Below are positions 18,979 to 28,428 of a DNA stretch of 64,000 nucleotides, in pieces. This DNA is from Filobacillus milosensis. Lineage in GTDB: Bacteria > Bacillota > Bacilli > Bacillales > Alkalibacillaceae. Each line of letters opens with the position of its first letter. Within the stretch, counting starts at the first letter, position 1. The DNA is taken from the NCBI RefSeq assembly GCF_004402015.1, contig NZ_SOPW01000018.1:1-64000 (forward strand). Reading direction: 5' to 3'. The notes beneath the pieces are model-generated. The model saw nothing but the letters and a program-made list of their open reading frames with translations. It made no database searches and was not told the origin of the DNA. The translations under genes were made by a program, and so were the position numbers.

Positions 18979-19857
18979 ATGAAAGGTATTATATTAGCAG
19001 GCGGAAGTGGAACTAGATTGTATCCGTTGACTATGGTTACAAGTAAACAACTATTGCCAGTATATGATAAACCTATGATTTATTATCCACTATCTACTTT
19101 AATGCTGGCAGGGATAAATGATATTCTAATAATATCTACTCCAGAAGATACTCCGCGTTACCAAGAATTATTAGGTAACGGCAACCAATTTGGAGTTAAC
19201 TTAGAATATAAGGTGCAATCTTCACCAGATGGTTTAGCCCAGGCTTTTATTTTGGGAGAAGAGTTTATCGGTGATAGTTCCGTAGCAATGATTTTGGGAG
19301 ATAATATTTACTATGGTAGTGGTATGAGACAAATTTTAAAGCGCGCAGCTAATAAAGAAACAGGAGCTACTGTTTTTGGCTATCATGTACCAGATCCAAC
19401 AAGGTTTGGAGTAGTTGAGTTTGATTCTGAAGGTAAAGTCATTAGTGTAGAAGAAAAACCATCTCAACCGAAATCTAGCTATGCAATAACTGGTTTGTAT
19501 TTCTATGATAATAGAGTTGTAGATATTGCTAAAAAAGTAAAACCCTCTGAGCGCGGTGAGTTAGAAATAACTTCTATAAACGAAGTTTATTTGAACAATG
19601 GAGATTTAGAAGTTGAATTACTTGGGCGCGGATTTACATGGTTGGATACCGGGACTCATCAAAGCCTTGTTGAAGCTACTAATTTTGTAAAGACAGTAGA
19701 AGATCATCAAGGTGTAAAAATAGCTGCTCCCGAAGAAGTTGCATTTATTAACGGCTGGATCTCTGAAGAAGAATTACGTGAAAGTGGAGATAAATTTAAA
19801 AAAACTGGATATGGACAATATTTATTAAAAGTTGCTAACGGTGAAATCAAATATTAA
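18979..19857 (+). CDS. rmlA: Glucose-1-phosphate thymidylyltransferase RmlA
   Basis: A 292-residue nucleotidyltransferase with '[21 protein letters not shown]' at the N-terminus (given as the family signature), '[17 protein letters not shown]', '[11 protein letters not shown]' and 'WLDTGTH'. This is the full set seen in RmlA/RfbA. It joins glucose-1-phosphate and dTTP to make dTDP-glucose, the first step to dTDP-L-rhamnose. The other three rhamnose genes follow in the order C, D, B. Glucose-1-phosphate could come from PgcA encoded at 55535. Confidence 0.96.
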   Translation: MKGIILAGGSGTRLYPLTMVTSKQLLPVYDKPMIYYPLSTLMLAGINDILIISTPEDTPRYQELLGNGNQFGVNLEYKVQSSPDGLAQAFILGEEFIGDSSVAMILGDNIYYGSGMRQILKRAANKETGATVFGYHVPDPTRFGVVEFDSEGKVISVEEKPSQPKSSYAITGLYFYDNRVVDIAKKVKPSERGELEITSINEVYLNNGDLEVELLGRGFTWLDTGTHQSLVEATNFVKTVEDHQGVKIAAPEEVAFINGWISEEELRESGDKFKKTGYGQYLLKVANGEIKY

Positions 19858-19870
19858 AGGGGGGTTATTG

Positions 19871-20437
19871 ATGAATATTAAAGAGACAGATTTAGAAGGT
19901 GTGTATTTAATTGAACCTAAGGTATTTGGTGATCACAGAGGCTGGTTTACCGAAAGCTACAATAAAGTGAATTTAATCAAAGAGGGAATAGAAATTGATT
20001 TTATACAAGATAATCATTCTTTTTCAGCAAATAAAGGAACTTTGCGTGGGTTGCATTTCCAATTGAACCCAAAGGCGCAAACGAAGTTAGTAAGATGTAC
20101 CAAAGGGGCTATTTTTGATGTTGCAGTTGATATTCGAAAAAATAGCAGTAATTACGGTAAGTGGTTTGGGATTGAACTAAATGAAGATAATAAAAAACAG
20201 TTATTAATACCTAAAGGTTTTGCACATGCATTCTTAACTTTAACGGAAAATGTAGAAGTTCAATATAAAGTAGATGAAGTTTATTCTCCTGAACATGATC
20301 GAGGAATATTATGGAATGACTCTAATATTGGCATTAAGTGGCCAATAAATTTTAACCCTATTTTGTCTGAGAAAGATCAAAATGCTCCTAAATTAGAAGA
20401 TGCGGAAAATAATTTTTCTGTGGGGGACAAAACATGA
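19871..20437 (+). CDS. rmlC: dTDP-4-dehydrorhamnose 3,5-epimerase RmlC
   Basis: A 188-residue cupin-fold epimerase. It contains 'DHRGWFTESYN', 'FIQDNHSFSANKGTLRGLHFQ' (with the catalytic His), 'KLVRCTKGAIFDVAVDIR' and 'IPKGFAHAFLTL', the standard RmlC motifs. It performs the third step of dTDP-L-rhamnose synthesis. The start is ATG 19871, six bases after AAAGGGGGG; an upstream ATG at 19832 would overlap rmlA and has no ribosome site. It overlaps rmlD by four bases. Confidence 0.96.
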   Translation: MNIKETDLEGVYLIEPKVFGDHRGWFTESYNKVNLIKEGIEIDFIQDNHSFSANKGTLRGLHFQLNPKAQTKLVRCTKGAIFDVAVDIRKNSSNYGKWFGIELNEDNKKQLLIPKGFAHAFLTLTENVEVQYKVDEVYSPEHDRGILWNDSNIGIKWPINFNPILSEKDQNAPKLEDAENNFSVGDKT

Positions 20438-21282
20438 AAGTCTTGGTCACTGGTTATAATGGACAATTAGGATATGATGTCGTCAGAGAGGCACGAAAAA
20501 GAAATATAAGTGTTATAGGTGTTACTCGTAATGATTTTGATATCACGAATGAAAATGACGTCAAGAGTTACATATACAAAGTTAACCCTACTGTAATTAT
20601 TCATTGTGCGGCCTACACTGCAGTAGATCAAGCCGAAGATAACAAAGAGATTTGCTGGGATGTAAATGTGAATGGCACTAAATACATGGCTGAGGCTGCT
20701 AAGCTGGTTAATGCTCAATTAATGTATATAAGTACAGATTACGTTTTTGATGGTAATGGAAACACTCCACTTAGAGAAACAGATTCAACCGACCCTACAG
20801 GTTATTATGGCTTAACAAAATATGAAGGTGAACAGATAGTCAAAGAATTATTGGATCTATATTTTGTTGTTCGTATATCATGGGTGTTCGGCATAAACGG
20901 AAACAACTTTATAAAAACAATGCTTAAATTATCAGAGACTCACAATGAGCTAAGTGTAGTTAACGATCAATATGGTTCACCAACTTATACATTTGATCTG
21001 GCACGATTATTAATAGACATGATTCAAACAAACAAACATGGAATTTACCATGCTTCAAATGAAGGTTTCTGTTCTTGGGCTGAACTTGCAATGGAGATTT
21101 TTAAACAATCTAATATTAATACAGTTGTTAAACCTATTACAACAGAGGAGTTTCCCACGCGTGCTACTAGACCAAAAAACTCTCGCATGTCAAAAGAAAA
21201 ACTAATGGATAAAGGGTTTGTTTCCTTACCTAATTGGCAAGATGCAGTTAAGCGTTATCTAAACGAGTTGGAAGAGGTGTGA
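20434..21282 (+). CDS. rmlD: dTDP-4-dehydrorhamnose reductase RmlD
   Basis: A 282-residue SDR enzyme with the cofactor motif 'VLVTGYNGQLGYDV' at residues 3-16, 'HCAAYTAVDQAE', 'YISTDYVFDGNG' and the catalytic 'YYGLTKYEGE' (Tyr and Lys). It performs the last step to dTDP-L-rhamnose. ATG overlap with rmlC (ATGA type) and close spacing to rmlB indicate translational coupling. C-terminal 'FPTRATRPKNSRMSKEKL' is typical of RmlD. Confidence 0.96.
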   Translation: MKVLVTGYNGQLGYDVVREARKRNISVIGVTRNDFDITNENDVKSYIYKVNPTVIIHCAAYTAVDQAEDNKEICWDVNVNGTKYMAEAAKLVNAQLMYISTDYVFDGNGNTPLRETDSTDPTGYYGLTKYEGEQIVKELLDLYFVVRISWVFGINGNNFIKTMLKLSETHNELSVVNDQYGSPTYTFDLARLLIDMIQTNKHGIYHASNEGFCSWAELAMEIFKQSNINTVVKPITTEEFPTRATRPKNSRMSKEKLMDKGFVSLPNWQDAVKRYLNELEEV

Positions 21283-21284
21283 AC

Positions 21285-22307
21285 ATGGGAAAGAAAAAAA
21301 TTCTTGTTACTGGCGGTGCCGGGTTTATCGGTGGTAACTTTGTACAATACATGGTGAACAAGTACCCTCAATATGACATCTACAACCTAGATTTACTAAC
21401 ATATGCTGGTGATTTAACAAAGCACATAGACATTGAAACCAAAGAAAATTATCGTTTTGTTAAAGCTGACATTGCTGATCGAGACACTATCAATGTACTT
21501 TTCGAAAAAGAGCAGTTTGACTACGTCATCCATTTTGCTGCAGAAAGTCATGTCGATCGTTCTATTACTGACCCTGGGGTATTTGTAAAAACCAACGTTT
21601 TAGGTACACAAGTGCTGTTAGATGCTTCGCGTAAGATAAATGTTACAAAATTTGTTCATGTTTCAACTGATGAAGTATATGGTGAATTAGATTTTGATCC
21701 AACAACTTTTTTTACAGAGGAGACACCTATAAACCCAAGTAGCCCTTATAGTGCTAGTAAAGCTTCTTCAGATTTAATTGTCCATTCTTATTTTGAAACT
21801 TATGACTTACCAATAAATATTACTCGTTGTTCTAATAACTATGGTCCATATCATTTTCCAGAAAAGTTAATTCCATTAACAATATCTAGAGTATTAAACA
21901 ATCAGAAAGTTCCAGTATATGGAGACGGTAAAAATGTTCGTGATTGGTTGCATGTGATTGACCATTGTTCTGCGATTGATTTAGTTTTACATGAAGGGGT
22001 TAAGGGGGAGGTCTATAATATAGGTGGACATAATGAGCGAACTAACCTTGAAGTTGTTAAAACAATCATTAAACATTTAAACAAATCTGAAAATTTAATA
22101 GAATTTGTAGATGATCGTTTAGGCCATGATAAAAGATATGCTATAGATCCTACGAAGCTTGAAAAGTTAGGGTGGATACCTAAATATAATTTTGATTCTG
22201 GTATAATTGATACAATAAACTGGTATTTAGATAATTTTGAATGGTGGGAAAAGATCTTAAGTGCAGATTATCAAAATTATTTTAAGAAACAATACAATCT
22301 TAATTAA
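21285..22307 (+). CDS. rmlB: dTDP-glucose 4,6-dehydratase RmlB
   Basis: A 340-residue SDR dehydratase with 'ILVTGGAGFIGGNFVQYM', 'HFAAESHVDRSITDP', 'HVSTDEVYGEL' and the catalytic 'YSASKASSD' and 'RCSNNYGPYHFPEKLIPL' motifs. It is the second step of dTDP-L-rhamnose synthesis. ATG 21285 follows GAGGTG by seven bases and is preferred to the overlapping GTG at 21279. A decayed UDP-glucose dehydrogenase gene follows it. Confidence 0.96.
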   Translation: MGKKKILVTGGAGFIGGNFVQYMVNKYPQYDIYNLDLLTYAGDLTKHIDIETKENYRFVKADIADRDTINVLFEKEQFDYVIHFAAESHVDRSITDPGVFVKTNVLGTQVLLDASRKINVTKFVHVSTDEVYGELDFDPTTFFTEETPINPSSPYSASKASSDLIVHSYFETYDLPINITRCSNNYGPYHFPEKLIPLTISRVLNNQKVPVYGDGKNVRDWLHVIDHCSAIDLVLHEGVKGEVYNIGGHNERTNLEVVKTIIKHLNKSENLIEFVDDRLGHDKRYAIDPTKLEKLGWIPKYNFDSGIIDTINWYLDNFEWWEKILSADYQNYFKKQYNLN

Positions 22308-22356
22308 CACTAGTGAAGCGACATTATTAATTTATCGCAAACGTTAGAACATACAA

Positions 22357-22610
22357 TACTGTATTAAGGGCTCAGGTTGTTGAGATAAACCCTTCTGCTA
22401 GTGTGACAATGCTAAATCAATTCTTATACCTGAAGTTGAATATGTAGACACTATAGAAGGTAAAAAATAGTGATGCTACTCTTATTCTAACTGAATGGGA
22501 TGAAATTAAAGGATTAAATTTAGAAGTTTTTAAATCTATGAATTACCCCAGGAATTGAATATCATTCTATCGGACGTCCAAATAGTAACCAAACAGAGAG
22601 AGCAAAATAA
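22357..22610 (+). pseudogene. Remnant of UDP-glucose 6-dehydrogenase (Ugd/TuaD), C-terminal part
   Basis: Pieces of the C-terminal domain of UDP-glucose dehydrogenase can be read in order but in shifting frames. They are 'AQVVEINPSA' (~22370-22400), 'DNAKSILIPEVEYVDTIEG' (~22407-22463), 'SDATLILTEWDEIKGLNLEV' (from 22469) and 'GIEYHSIGRP' (22551-22580), ending at TAA 22608-22610. The usual 'IDGRN' part is deleted. Intact Ugd makes UDP-glucuronate. This is the only content of the 334-bp gap between rmlB and the EpsN-like gene. Order and family signatures make it a convincing relic with at least two frameshifts and a deletion. Confidence 0.78.
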
Positions 22611-22641
22611 TTAATATTGTTATAATGAAATGAGGATTTAC

Positions 22642-23781
22642 ATGGAACGTGTTTTTCTATCAAGCCCTCACATGAGCGGAAATGAACAAAAATATATACA
22701 AGAAGCATTCGATCTGAATTGGATCGCTCCTTTAGGTAATAACGTCGATGGTTTTGAGAAAGAATTATCAAATTATAATTCAATTAGCCATACAGCTGTT
22801 TTATCTTCTGGTACGGCAGCTATTCATTTAGCATTAAAATTGTTAGGGGTGGAGCAAGGTGATACTGTTTTTTGCTCTACTCTAACTTTTGTAGCAACAG
22901 TCAACCCAGTCTTATATGAAAAAGGCACACCCGTTTTCATAGATTCTGAACCAGACACTTGGAACATGTCACCAGACGCATTGAAACGTGCTTTTGTCGA
23001 CGCTGAACAAGCAGGTAAGTTGCCTAAAGCTGTACTCGTAGTTAATCTGTATGGACAAAGTGCTAAAATGGATGAAATTCTAGCGATTTGTGATGAGTAT
23101 AATGTTCCTGTCATCGAAGACGCAGCAGAATCCTTAGGTAGCGAATATAAAGGTCAAAAGAGCGGTACGTTTGGTAAGTTCGGTATTTACTCATTTAACG
23201 GGAATAAGATTATTACGACTTCTGGTGGCGGGGCTTTAGTATCTAATGATGAACAAGCAATCTCAAAAGCAAGATTCCTATCCACTCAAGCTCGAGATCC
23301 AGCGCTTCATTATCAACATAGTGAAGTTGGCTTTAACTATCGAATGAGTAATATAGTCGCTGGTATCGGTCGGGGCCAACTTGAGGTATTAGATGAACGT
23401 GTTGCTCAGAAAAGAGCGGTATTTAATAGATATTATGATGCTTTTAAGGATATCACAGCCTTCAATTTTCAACCTGAACTTGAGGAAACTAAATCTAATC
23501 GTTGGTTAACCGCATTAACTATAGATTCTAAACTTACAAACGTTACACCAATAGAAATTATCGAAGCATTAGCTGAAGGAAATATTGAGGCGCGTCCGGT
23601 TTGGAAGCCAATGCACTTACAACCTTTATTTGAGGGTTCAACTTATTATTCTCATGAAGAAGGAAATAGCATATCTGATCAATTATTTGAAAATGGGTTG
23701 TGCTTGCCATCTGGTTCGAATATGAGTGTTGAAGATCAAGATAGAGTGATATCTATTATAAATACATTATTAAAAAAATAA
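22642..23781 (+). CDS. epsN: EpsN-like PLP-dependent sugar aminotransferase
   Basis: A 379-residue DegT/DnrJ/EryC1/StrS aminotransferase. It is very close throughout to EpsN of Bacillus: '[15 protein letters not shown]', '[17 protein letters not shown]', '[16 protein letters not shown]', '[14 protein letters not shown]' and '[20 protein letters not shown]' with the PLP lysine. EpsN aminates the UDP-4-keto-6-deoxy-GlcNAc made by EpsC, giving a bacillosamine-type amino sugar. No EpsM-like acetyltransferase was seen in the window. ATG 22642 is chosen because GAGG at 22632-22635 lies inside the longer frame that starts at 22630. Confidence 0.93.
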   Translation: MERVFLSSPHMSGNEQKYIQEAFDLNWIAPLGNNVDGFEKELSNYNSISHTAVLSSGTAAIHLALKLLGVEQGDTVFCSTLTFVATVNPVLYEKGTPVFIDSEPDTWNMSPDALKRAFVDAEQAGKLPKAVLVVNLYGQSAKMDEILAICDEYNVPVIEDAAESLGSEYKGQKSGTFGKFGIYSFNGNKIITTSGGGALVSNDEQAISKARFLSTQARDPALHYQHSEVGFNYRMSNIVAGIGRGQLEVLDERVAQKRAVFNRYYDAFKDITAFNFQPELEETKSNRWLTALTIDSKLTNVTPIEIIEALAEGNIEARPVWKPMHLQPLFEGSTYYSHEEGNSISDQLFENGLCLPSGSNMSVEDQDRVISIINTLLKK

Positions 23782-23800
23782 TAGAGTTACAGGAGGAATT

Positions 23801-24709
23801 ATGATGAAAACACAAGAGTTAACTCACCTCGACCAACTCGAGGCTGAAGCGATATACATAATTCGTGAAGTAGCTGCAGAATGTGAAAATCCTGTGATGC
23901 TTTATTCAATAGGTAAAGACAGTTCTGTAATGCTTCATTTAGCCATGAAAGCTTTTTATCCTGAAAAACCACCATTTCCTTTCATGCATGTCAATACGAC
24001 TTGGAAGTTTAAAGAGATGATAGAGTTTCGTAATCGTAAAGCAAAAGAGTTAGGAATTGAAATGATTGAAGTAATTAATGAAGAAGCTGTTGAACAGGGA
24101 ATTAACCCTTTTGATCATGGCTCAGCTTATACTGATATAATGAAAACACAAGCTTTAAAACAAGGATTGGACAAGTATGGGTTTGATGCTGCGTTTGGTG
24201 GCGGACGACGTGATGAGGAAAAATCTCGTGCGAAAGAACGTGTCTTTTCTTTCCGTAATAAAAATCATGCATGGGATCCAAAAAACCAAAAGCCTGAAAT
24301 GTGGAAGCTTTATAATACTAGAATTAATAAAGGTGAAAGTATGCGAGTCTTTCCACTTTCTAATTGGACCGAGAAGGACATCTGGCAATATATAAGAAAA
24401 GAGAATATTGATATTGTTCCGTTATACTTTGCCAAAGAACGTCCTGTGGTTGAACGTGATGGTAATATTGTCATGGTTGATGACGACCGCATGAAATTAG
24501 AGCCTAATGAAGAAGTAAAAATGAAAAAGGTTCGCTTTCGTACATTAGGTTGTTACCCTCTTACTGGCGGTGTAGAGTCTGATGCTGACACGTTAGATGA
24601 AATTATCGAAGAGACATTAGGGGCAGTTTCATCTGAACGTACAAGCCGTGTGATTGATCAAGAAGCAGCTGGTAGTATGGAACGTCGTAAGAGAGAGGGG
24701 TATTTCTAA
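23801..24709 (+). CDS. cysD: Sulfate adenylyltransferase subunit 2 (CysD)
   Basis: A 302-residue ATP sulfurylase catalytic subunit of the PAPS-reductase-like superfamily. It has the P-loop '[18 protein letters not shown]', '[16 protein letters not shown]', '[21 protein letters not shown]' and '[12 protein letters not shown]'. With CysN it makes adenosine 5'-phosphosulfate from ATP and sulfate, driven by GTP hydrolysis. An AGGAGG site precedes it. Bacillus normally uses the unrelated Sat enzyme, so a CysD/CysN-type enzyme at the end of an EPS island is noteworthy. No PAPS reductase or sulfite reductase gene is nearby, which favours use for sulfation over assimilation. Confidence 0.96.
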   Translation: MMKTQELTHLDQLEAEAIYIIREVAAECENPVMLYSIGKDSSVMLHLAMKAFYPEKPPFPFMHVNTTWKFKEMIEFRNRKAKELGIEMIEVINEEAVEQGINPFDHGSAYTDIMKTQALKQGLDKYGFDAAFGGGRRDEEKSRAKERVFSFRNKNHAWDPKNQKPEMWKLYNTRINKGESMRVFPLSNWTEKDIWQYIRKENIDIVPLYFAKERPVVERDGNIVMVDDDRMKLEPNEEVKMKKVRFRTLGCYPLTGGVESDADTLDEIIEETLGAVSSERTSRVIDQEAAGSMERRKREGYF

Positions 24710-24710
24710 G

Positions 24711-26537
24711 ATGAAGAGTCTACTAAAATTTATCACTTGCGGAAGTGTAGACGATGGTAAATCAACCTTAATTGGTCACATGTTATATGACGCCAAGCTA
24801 TTATTCGCAGACCAAGAGAAAGCATTAGAGCTTGATAGTAAAGTGGGCAGCCGTGGTGGAGAAATTGACTACTCTCTTCTTTTAGATGGTTTAATGGCAG
24901 AAAGAGAACAAGGAATCACAATTGATGTCGCTTATCGATATTTTACAACTGATAATCGTTCGTTTATTGTGGCCGATACGCCGGGCCATGAGGAATATAC
25001 ACGTAACATGGCAGTTGGTGCATCCTTTGCAGATTTAGCTGTGATTTTAGTCGATGCCACAAAAGGTGTTATTACTCAAACAAAACGACATGCTCGCATT
25101 TGTTCACTTATGGGGATAAAACATCTAGTATTAGCAGTTAATAAAATGGATTTAATAGACTTTGATGAGAAAAGGTTTGCTGAAATTAAAAAAGATTTCT
25201 TGCAACTCACTCATGGATTCAATATTGAAAGTGTGCAAGTCATTCCTGTTTCTGCAACTGAAGGAGACAATATAACGACTAATTCGGAAAACACTTTATG
25301 GTACGATGGCATGCCACTTTTGCCTTATTTAGAAGGTGTTGATGTTCAAAAAGATAATAAATTGGATGACTTTATTATGCCAGTTCAACGAGTGAGCCGA
25401 CCAAACCACACATTCCGTGGTTTCCAAGGGCAAGTTGAAGCGGGTAATATTTCTGTTGGAGATGAAATTATTACTCTACCAAGTCAAGAAAAAGCTAAAG
25501 TCCAAAGTTTATTAGTAACCGATAAAGAAGTAGATTCAGCCATTGATGGACAGCCAGTAACTATCCAGTTAGATCGTGAAGTAGATGTATCACGTGGGAA
25601 TGTTCTAACGACATCTAAACAAATGCAAAGTGCGGATATGTTTACCGCAACTATTTTATGGATGGATGATACAAAGCTTGTTCCTGGTAGAAACTATCTT
25701 GTAAAAGTAGGTACGAAAACTTTACCAGGAACAGTCATGTCCATTAAACATAAAATCGACATTAATACAGGTAAACAAATCCCAGCAGATCAAATCTTTA
25801 AAAATGAACTAGTTGAATGTGATATATCATTATCTGAAAATATGGTTTTTGATACATTTGAAAATAATGAAGCATTAGGTGGACTTATCTTAATTGACCG
25901 AGTAAGCAATATGACTTCTGCTTGTGGTGTCATTGAACATTCTCTTCGTCGATCAACTAATGTTGTTTGGCAAGAGACTGATATTACAAGAGATATTCGT
26001 GCACAGCAGAAGGGGCAGAAGCCATTAACACTATGGTTCACTGGGCTTTCAGGTTCAGGTAAGTCAACTTTAGCTAATGAAGTTGAAAAACGGTTAGTGT
26101 CGACTGGTCACCATACCATGTTACTTGATGGAGATAATGTTCGTCATGGCCTTAATAAAAACTTAGGGTTTAAAGAAGGCGATCGTGTTGAGAATATCCG
26201 ACGTATTGCAGAAGTATCAAAGCTAATGAACGATGCGGGAATTATTACATTGACTTCATTTATTTCACCTTATGAAAGTGATCGTCATAGTGCGAGAGAA
26301 GTTATTGGTGATAGCTATATTGAAATTTATGTCAGTACACCTCTAGAAGAATGTGAAAAGCGTGATGTTAAAGGGTTGTACAAGAAAGCTCGAAATGGAG
26401 AAATCCCTAACTTTACAGGGATTTCTAGCCCGTATGAGAAGCCTGTTAATCCAGAAATTGAAATTGATACCAGTCAATATTCGTTAGAAGAAGCTACAGA
26501 TTATGTCGTGAAGCAAATTATGAAGTATCTCGATTAA
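24711..26537 (+). CDS. cysNC: Sulfate adenylyltransferase subunit 1 / APS kinase fusion (CysN-CysC)
   Basis: A 608-residue bifunctional protein. The N-terminal ~420 residues form an EF-Tu-like GTPase (G1 'GSVDDGKST' at 11-19, 'DTPGHEEY', 'VNKMDL'). The C-terminal ~180 residues are adenylylsulfate kinase ('FTGLSGSGKSTLANEVE', 'LLDGDNVRHGLNKNLGF', 'FISPYESDR'). Together with CysD it yields PAPS, the sulfate donor of sulfotransferases. ATG 24711 sits 10 bases after GAGGGG and one base after the cysD stop; the longer frame from 24654 overlaps cysD and is rejected. A terminator follows at 26544-26576. Confidence 0.95.
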   Translation: MKSLLKFITCGSVDDGKSTLIGHMLYDAKLLFADQEKALELDSKVGSRGGEIDYSLLLDGLMAEREQGITIDVAYRYFTTDNRSFIVADTPGHEEYTRNMAVGASFADLAVILVDATKGVITQTKRHARICSLMGIKHLVLAVNKMDLIDFDEKRFAEIKKDFLQLTHGFNIESVQVIPVSATEGDNITTNSENTLWYDGMPLLPYLEGVDVQKDNKLDDFIMPVQRVSRPNHTFRGFQGQVEAGNISVGDEIITLPSQEKAKVQSLLVTDKEVDSAIDGQPVTIQLDREVDVSRGNVLTTSKQMQSADMFTATILWMDDTKLVPGRNYLVKVGTKTLPGTVMSIKHKIDINTGKQIPADQIFKNELVECDISLSENMVFDTFENNEALGGLILIDRVSNMTSACGVIEHSLRRSTNVVWQETDITRDIRAQQKGQKPLTLWFTGLSGSGKSTLANEVEKRLVSTGHHTMLLDGDNVRHGLNKNLGFKEGDRVENIRRIAEVSKLMNDAGIITLTSFISPYESDRHSAREVIGDSYIEIYVSTPLEECEKRDVKGLYKKARNGEIPNFTGISSPYEKPVNPEIEIDTSQYSLEEATDYVVKQIMKYLD

Positions 26538-26543
26538 TGTATA

Positions 26544-26576
26544 AAAGCTACTATCTATTATATTTGGTAGTAGCTT
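26544..26576 (+). terminator. Intrinsic terminator after cysNC
   Basis: An AAAGCTACTA / TAGTAGCTTT stem with an AT-rich loop is followed by tctttata. It separates the biosynthetic island from the permease-cysQ pair, so those two may have their own promoter or be read through. Confidence 0.7.
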
Positions 26577-26629
26577 TCTTTATAACTATTTAAGTAAATC
26601 TTCTTAAGTTTAGAAATGGAGAATTCCAT

Positions 26630-28408
26630 ATGTCCTTAGAAATGATATTTGTGTTAGTCATGGTTGTGGCTATGTTAACTGGTTTATTACTAGAAATTGC
26701 AAGGCCTGATATTGTTGTATTTTCAGTTCTTGTTGTCTTTTTACTTTCAGGTTTGTTAACGCCTGAAGAAGCGCTCAAAGGCTTTTCGAATCAAGGGATG
26801 CTAACGATTGCCTTATTATTTATCGTGGCTGGTGCAGTTCAAAAACACGGAATAATCGAAGAGAGCATGAAAAAGTGGTTAAATAAGAGTAAAAATCTTA
26901 GGGTATCTATGTTTCGTTTCTTTTTACCTCTTCCATTTTTCTCAGCATTTTTAAATAATACACCCATTGTTGTTACGTTTACTCCAATTATAAAAAAATG
27001 GTGTGAAGAAAGAGGGATAGCGCCTTCAAAAATATTAATTCCTTTATCATACATAACGATTTTAGGTGGAACGATTACATTAATTGGCACTTCGACCAAT
27101 CTCGTCGTACATGGGATGTTGTTGGACTATGGCTTTGAAGGTTTTTCCTTATTTCAGTTTGCAGTCGTAGGTATACCCATTACTATTATTGGTTTTATAT
27201 ATTTATTTACTTTTGGTTATCGAAATTTACCTAATCATTTAGGGTTTCGAGAACAGGTTATGGCAGATTCAAAAGAATACATCGCAGAAATGACTGTACT
27301 ATCGGACTTTTCTTACATAAACCATACTGTACAAGAGGCAGGATTGAGGGACCTTAAAGGGCTATACTTAGTAGAAATTATGCGTGGAAAAGATAGAATA
27401 TCGCCCGTTCGTCCCACAACCATTATTCAAGAAGGTGACCATTTAATATTTACCGGTCTAATTTCTACAATCGCTGACCTTCAAAAGATAAAAGGTTTAT
27501 CATTAGAAACAGGTTCAGACTTGGATTTAGAGGATCTAAAAAGTGGAGATACTGAATTAGTAGAAACTGTTGTATCTCATCAATCTTCGCTTTTAGATAA
27601 ATCAATTAAACAAGCTCAGTTCCGATCAAGGTTTGATGCTGGGGTATTAGCTGTCCATCGTAATAATGAGCGTATTAAAAGCAAAGTTGGGGATATTATT
27701 TTGAAACCTGGCGATACTTTACTTTTACTAGCAGGTTCAGATTTTATCCGAACATACCAACAATCAAGTGACTTTTATGTTGTGTCGTCACTAGAAGCCC
27801 CCACTAACTTAAAAGAAAACCAGAAAAAAGGTTGGTTTTCAATTGGTGTACTTATTTCTATGATTCTATTAGTAACACTAGGTTGGTTGAGTATGTTTAA
27901 GGCAATGACATTAGGTGTGTTTTTATTAATCTTAATGAAAATCATAACACCTGAAGAAGCTAAAAATTATGTTCAGTTTCATATTTTATTATTAATTGCA
28001 AGTGCCTTTGGAATTGGAACAGCCATGACAAAAAGTGGGCTAGCTGAATGGTTAGCTACTGGTCTATTATCATTTGGTAAACCATTTGGAATTTTTGTGA
28101 TATTGATTGCTCTATATTTATTAACTAATTTTTTTACTGAAGTGATTACTAATAGTGCTGCAGCTGTATTAATGTTACCTATTGGATTAGAGGTAGCTTC
28201 AGCATTAGATGTCAATTACATGGGAATTGCAATCATTATAGCGATTGCAGCTTCAGCAAGTTTTATTACACCCATTGGGTATCAAACGAACTTAATTGTT
28301 TATGGCCCTGGTGGTTATAAATTTAGTGATTATATAAAAGTAGGTGTGCCATTAAGTGTGTTAGTTATGGTAACAACAGTAGTCATAGTTAATTTTGTGT
28401 GGTTCTAA
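26630..28408 (+). CDS. SLC13-family permease with two TrkA-C domains (probable sulfate importer)
   Basis: A 592-residue membrane protein of the divalent anion:Na+ symporter (SLC13/ArsB-like) family. N-terminal and C-terminal helix bundles ('LGGTITLIGTSTNLVVHGML' and 'FTEVITNSAAAVLMLPIGLE', the paired hairpin/ion-site motifs) flank a cytoplasmic insert at about residues 210-380. The insert contains two TrkA-C (RCK_C) domains, each ending in 'EGDHLIFTG' or 'PGDTLLLLAG'. Relatives with this layout include sulfate permeases (SLT/CysP-like groups). Its position between the PAPS synthesis genes and cysQ supports sulfate as substrate; this is inference from context. Confidence 0.88.
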   Translation: MSLEMIFVLVMVVAMLTGLLLEIARPDIVVFSVLVVFLLSGLLTPEEALKGFSNQGMLTIALLFIVAGAVQKHGIIEESMKKWLNKSKNLRVSMFRFFLPLPFFSAFLNNTPIVVTFTPIIKKWCEERGIAPSKILIPLSYITILGGTITLIGTSTNLVVHGMLLDYGFEGFSLFQFAVVGIPITIIGFIYLFTFGYRNLPNHLGFREQVMADSKEYIAEMTVLSDFSYINHTVQEAGLRDLKGLYLVEIMRGKDRISPVRPTTIIQEGDHLIFTGLISTIADLQKIKGLSLETGSDLDLEDLKSGDTELVETVVSHQSSLLDKSIKQAQFRSRFDAGVLAVHRNNERIKSKVGDIILKPGDTLLLLAGSDFIRTYQQSSDFYVVSSLEAPTNLKENQKKGWFSIGVLISMILLVTLGWLSMFKAMTLGVFLLILMKIITPEEAKNYVQFHILLLIASAFGIGTAMTKSGLAEWLATGLLSFGKPFGIFVILIALYLLTNFFTEVITNSAAAVLMLPIGLEVASALDVNYMGIAIIIAIAASASFITPIGYQTNLIVYGPGGYKFSDYIKVGVPLSVLVMVTTVVIVNFVWF

Positions 28409-28428
28409 TATTTTTGGAAGGTGATTAA

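Noticed and set aside
24654-24710. Longer start for CysN-CysC
   Set aside because: It overlaps cysD in another frame, while ATG 24711 has GAGGGG at good spacing and the family N-terminus.
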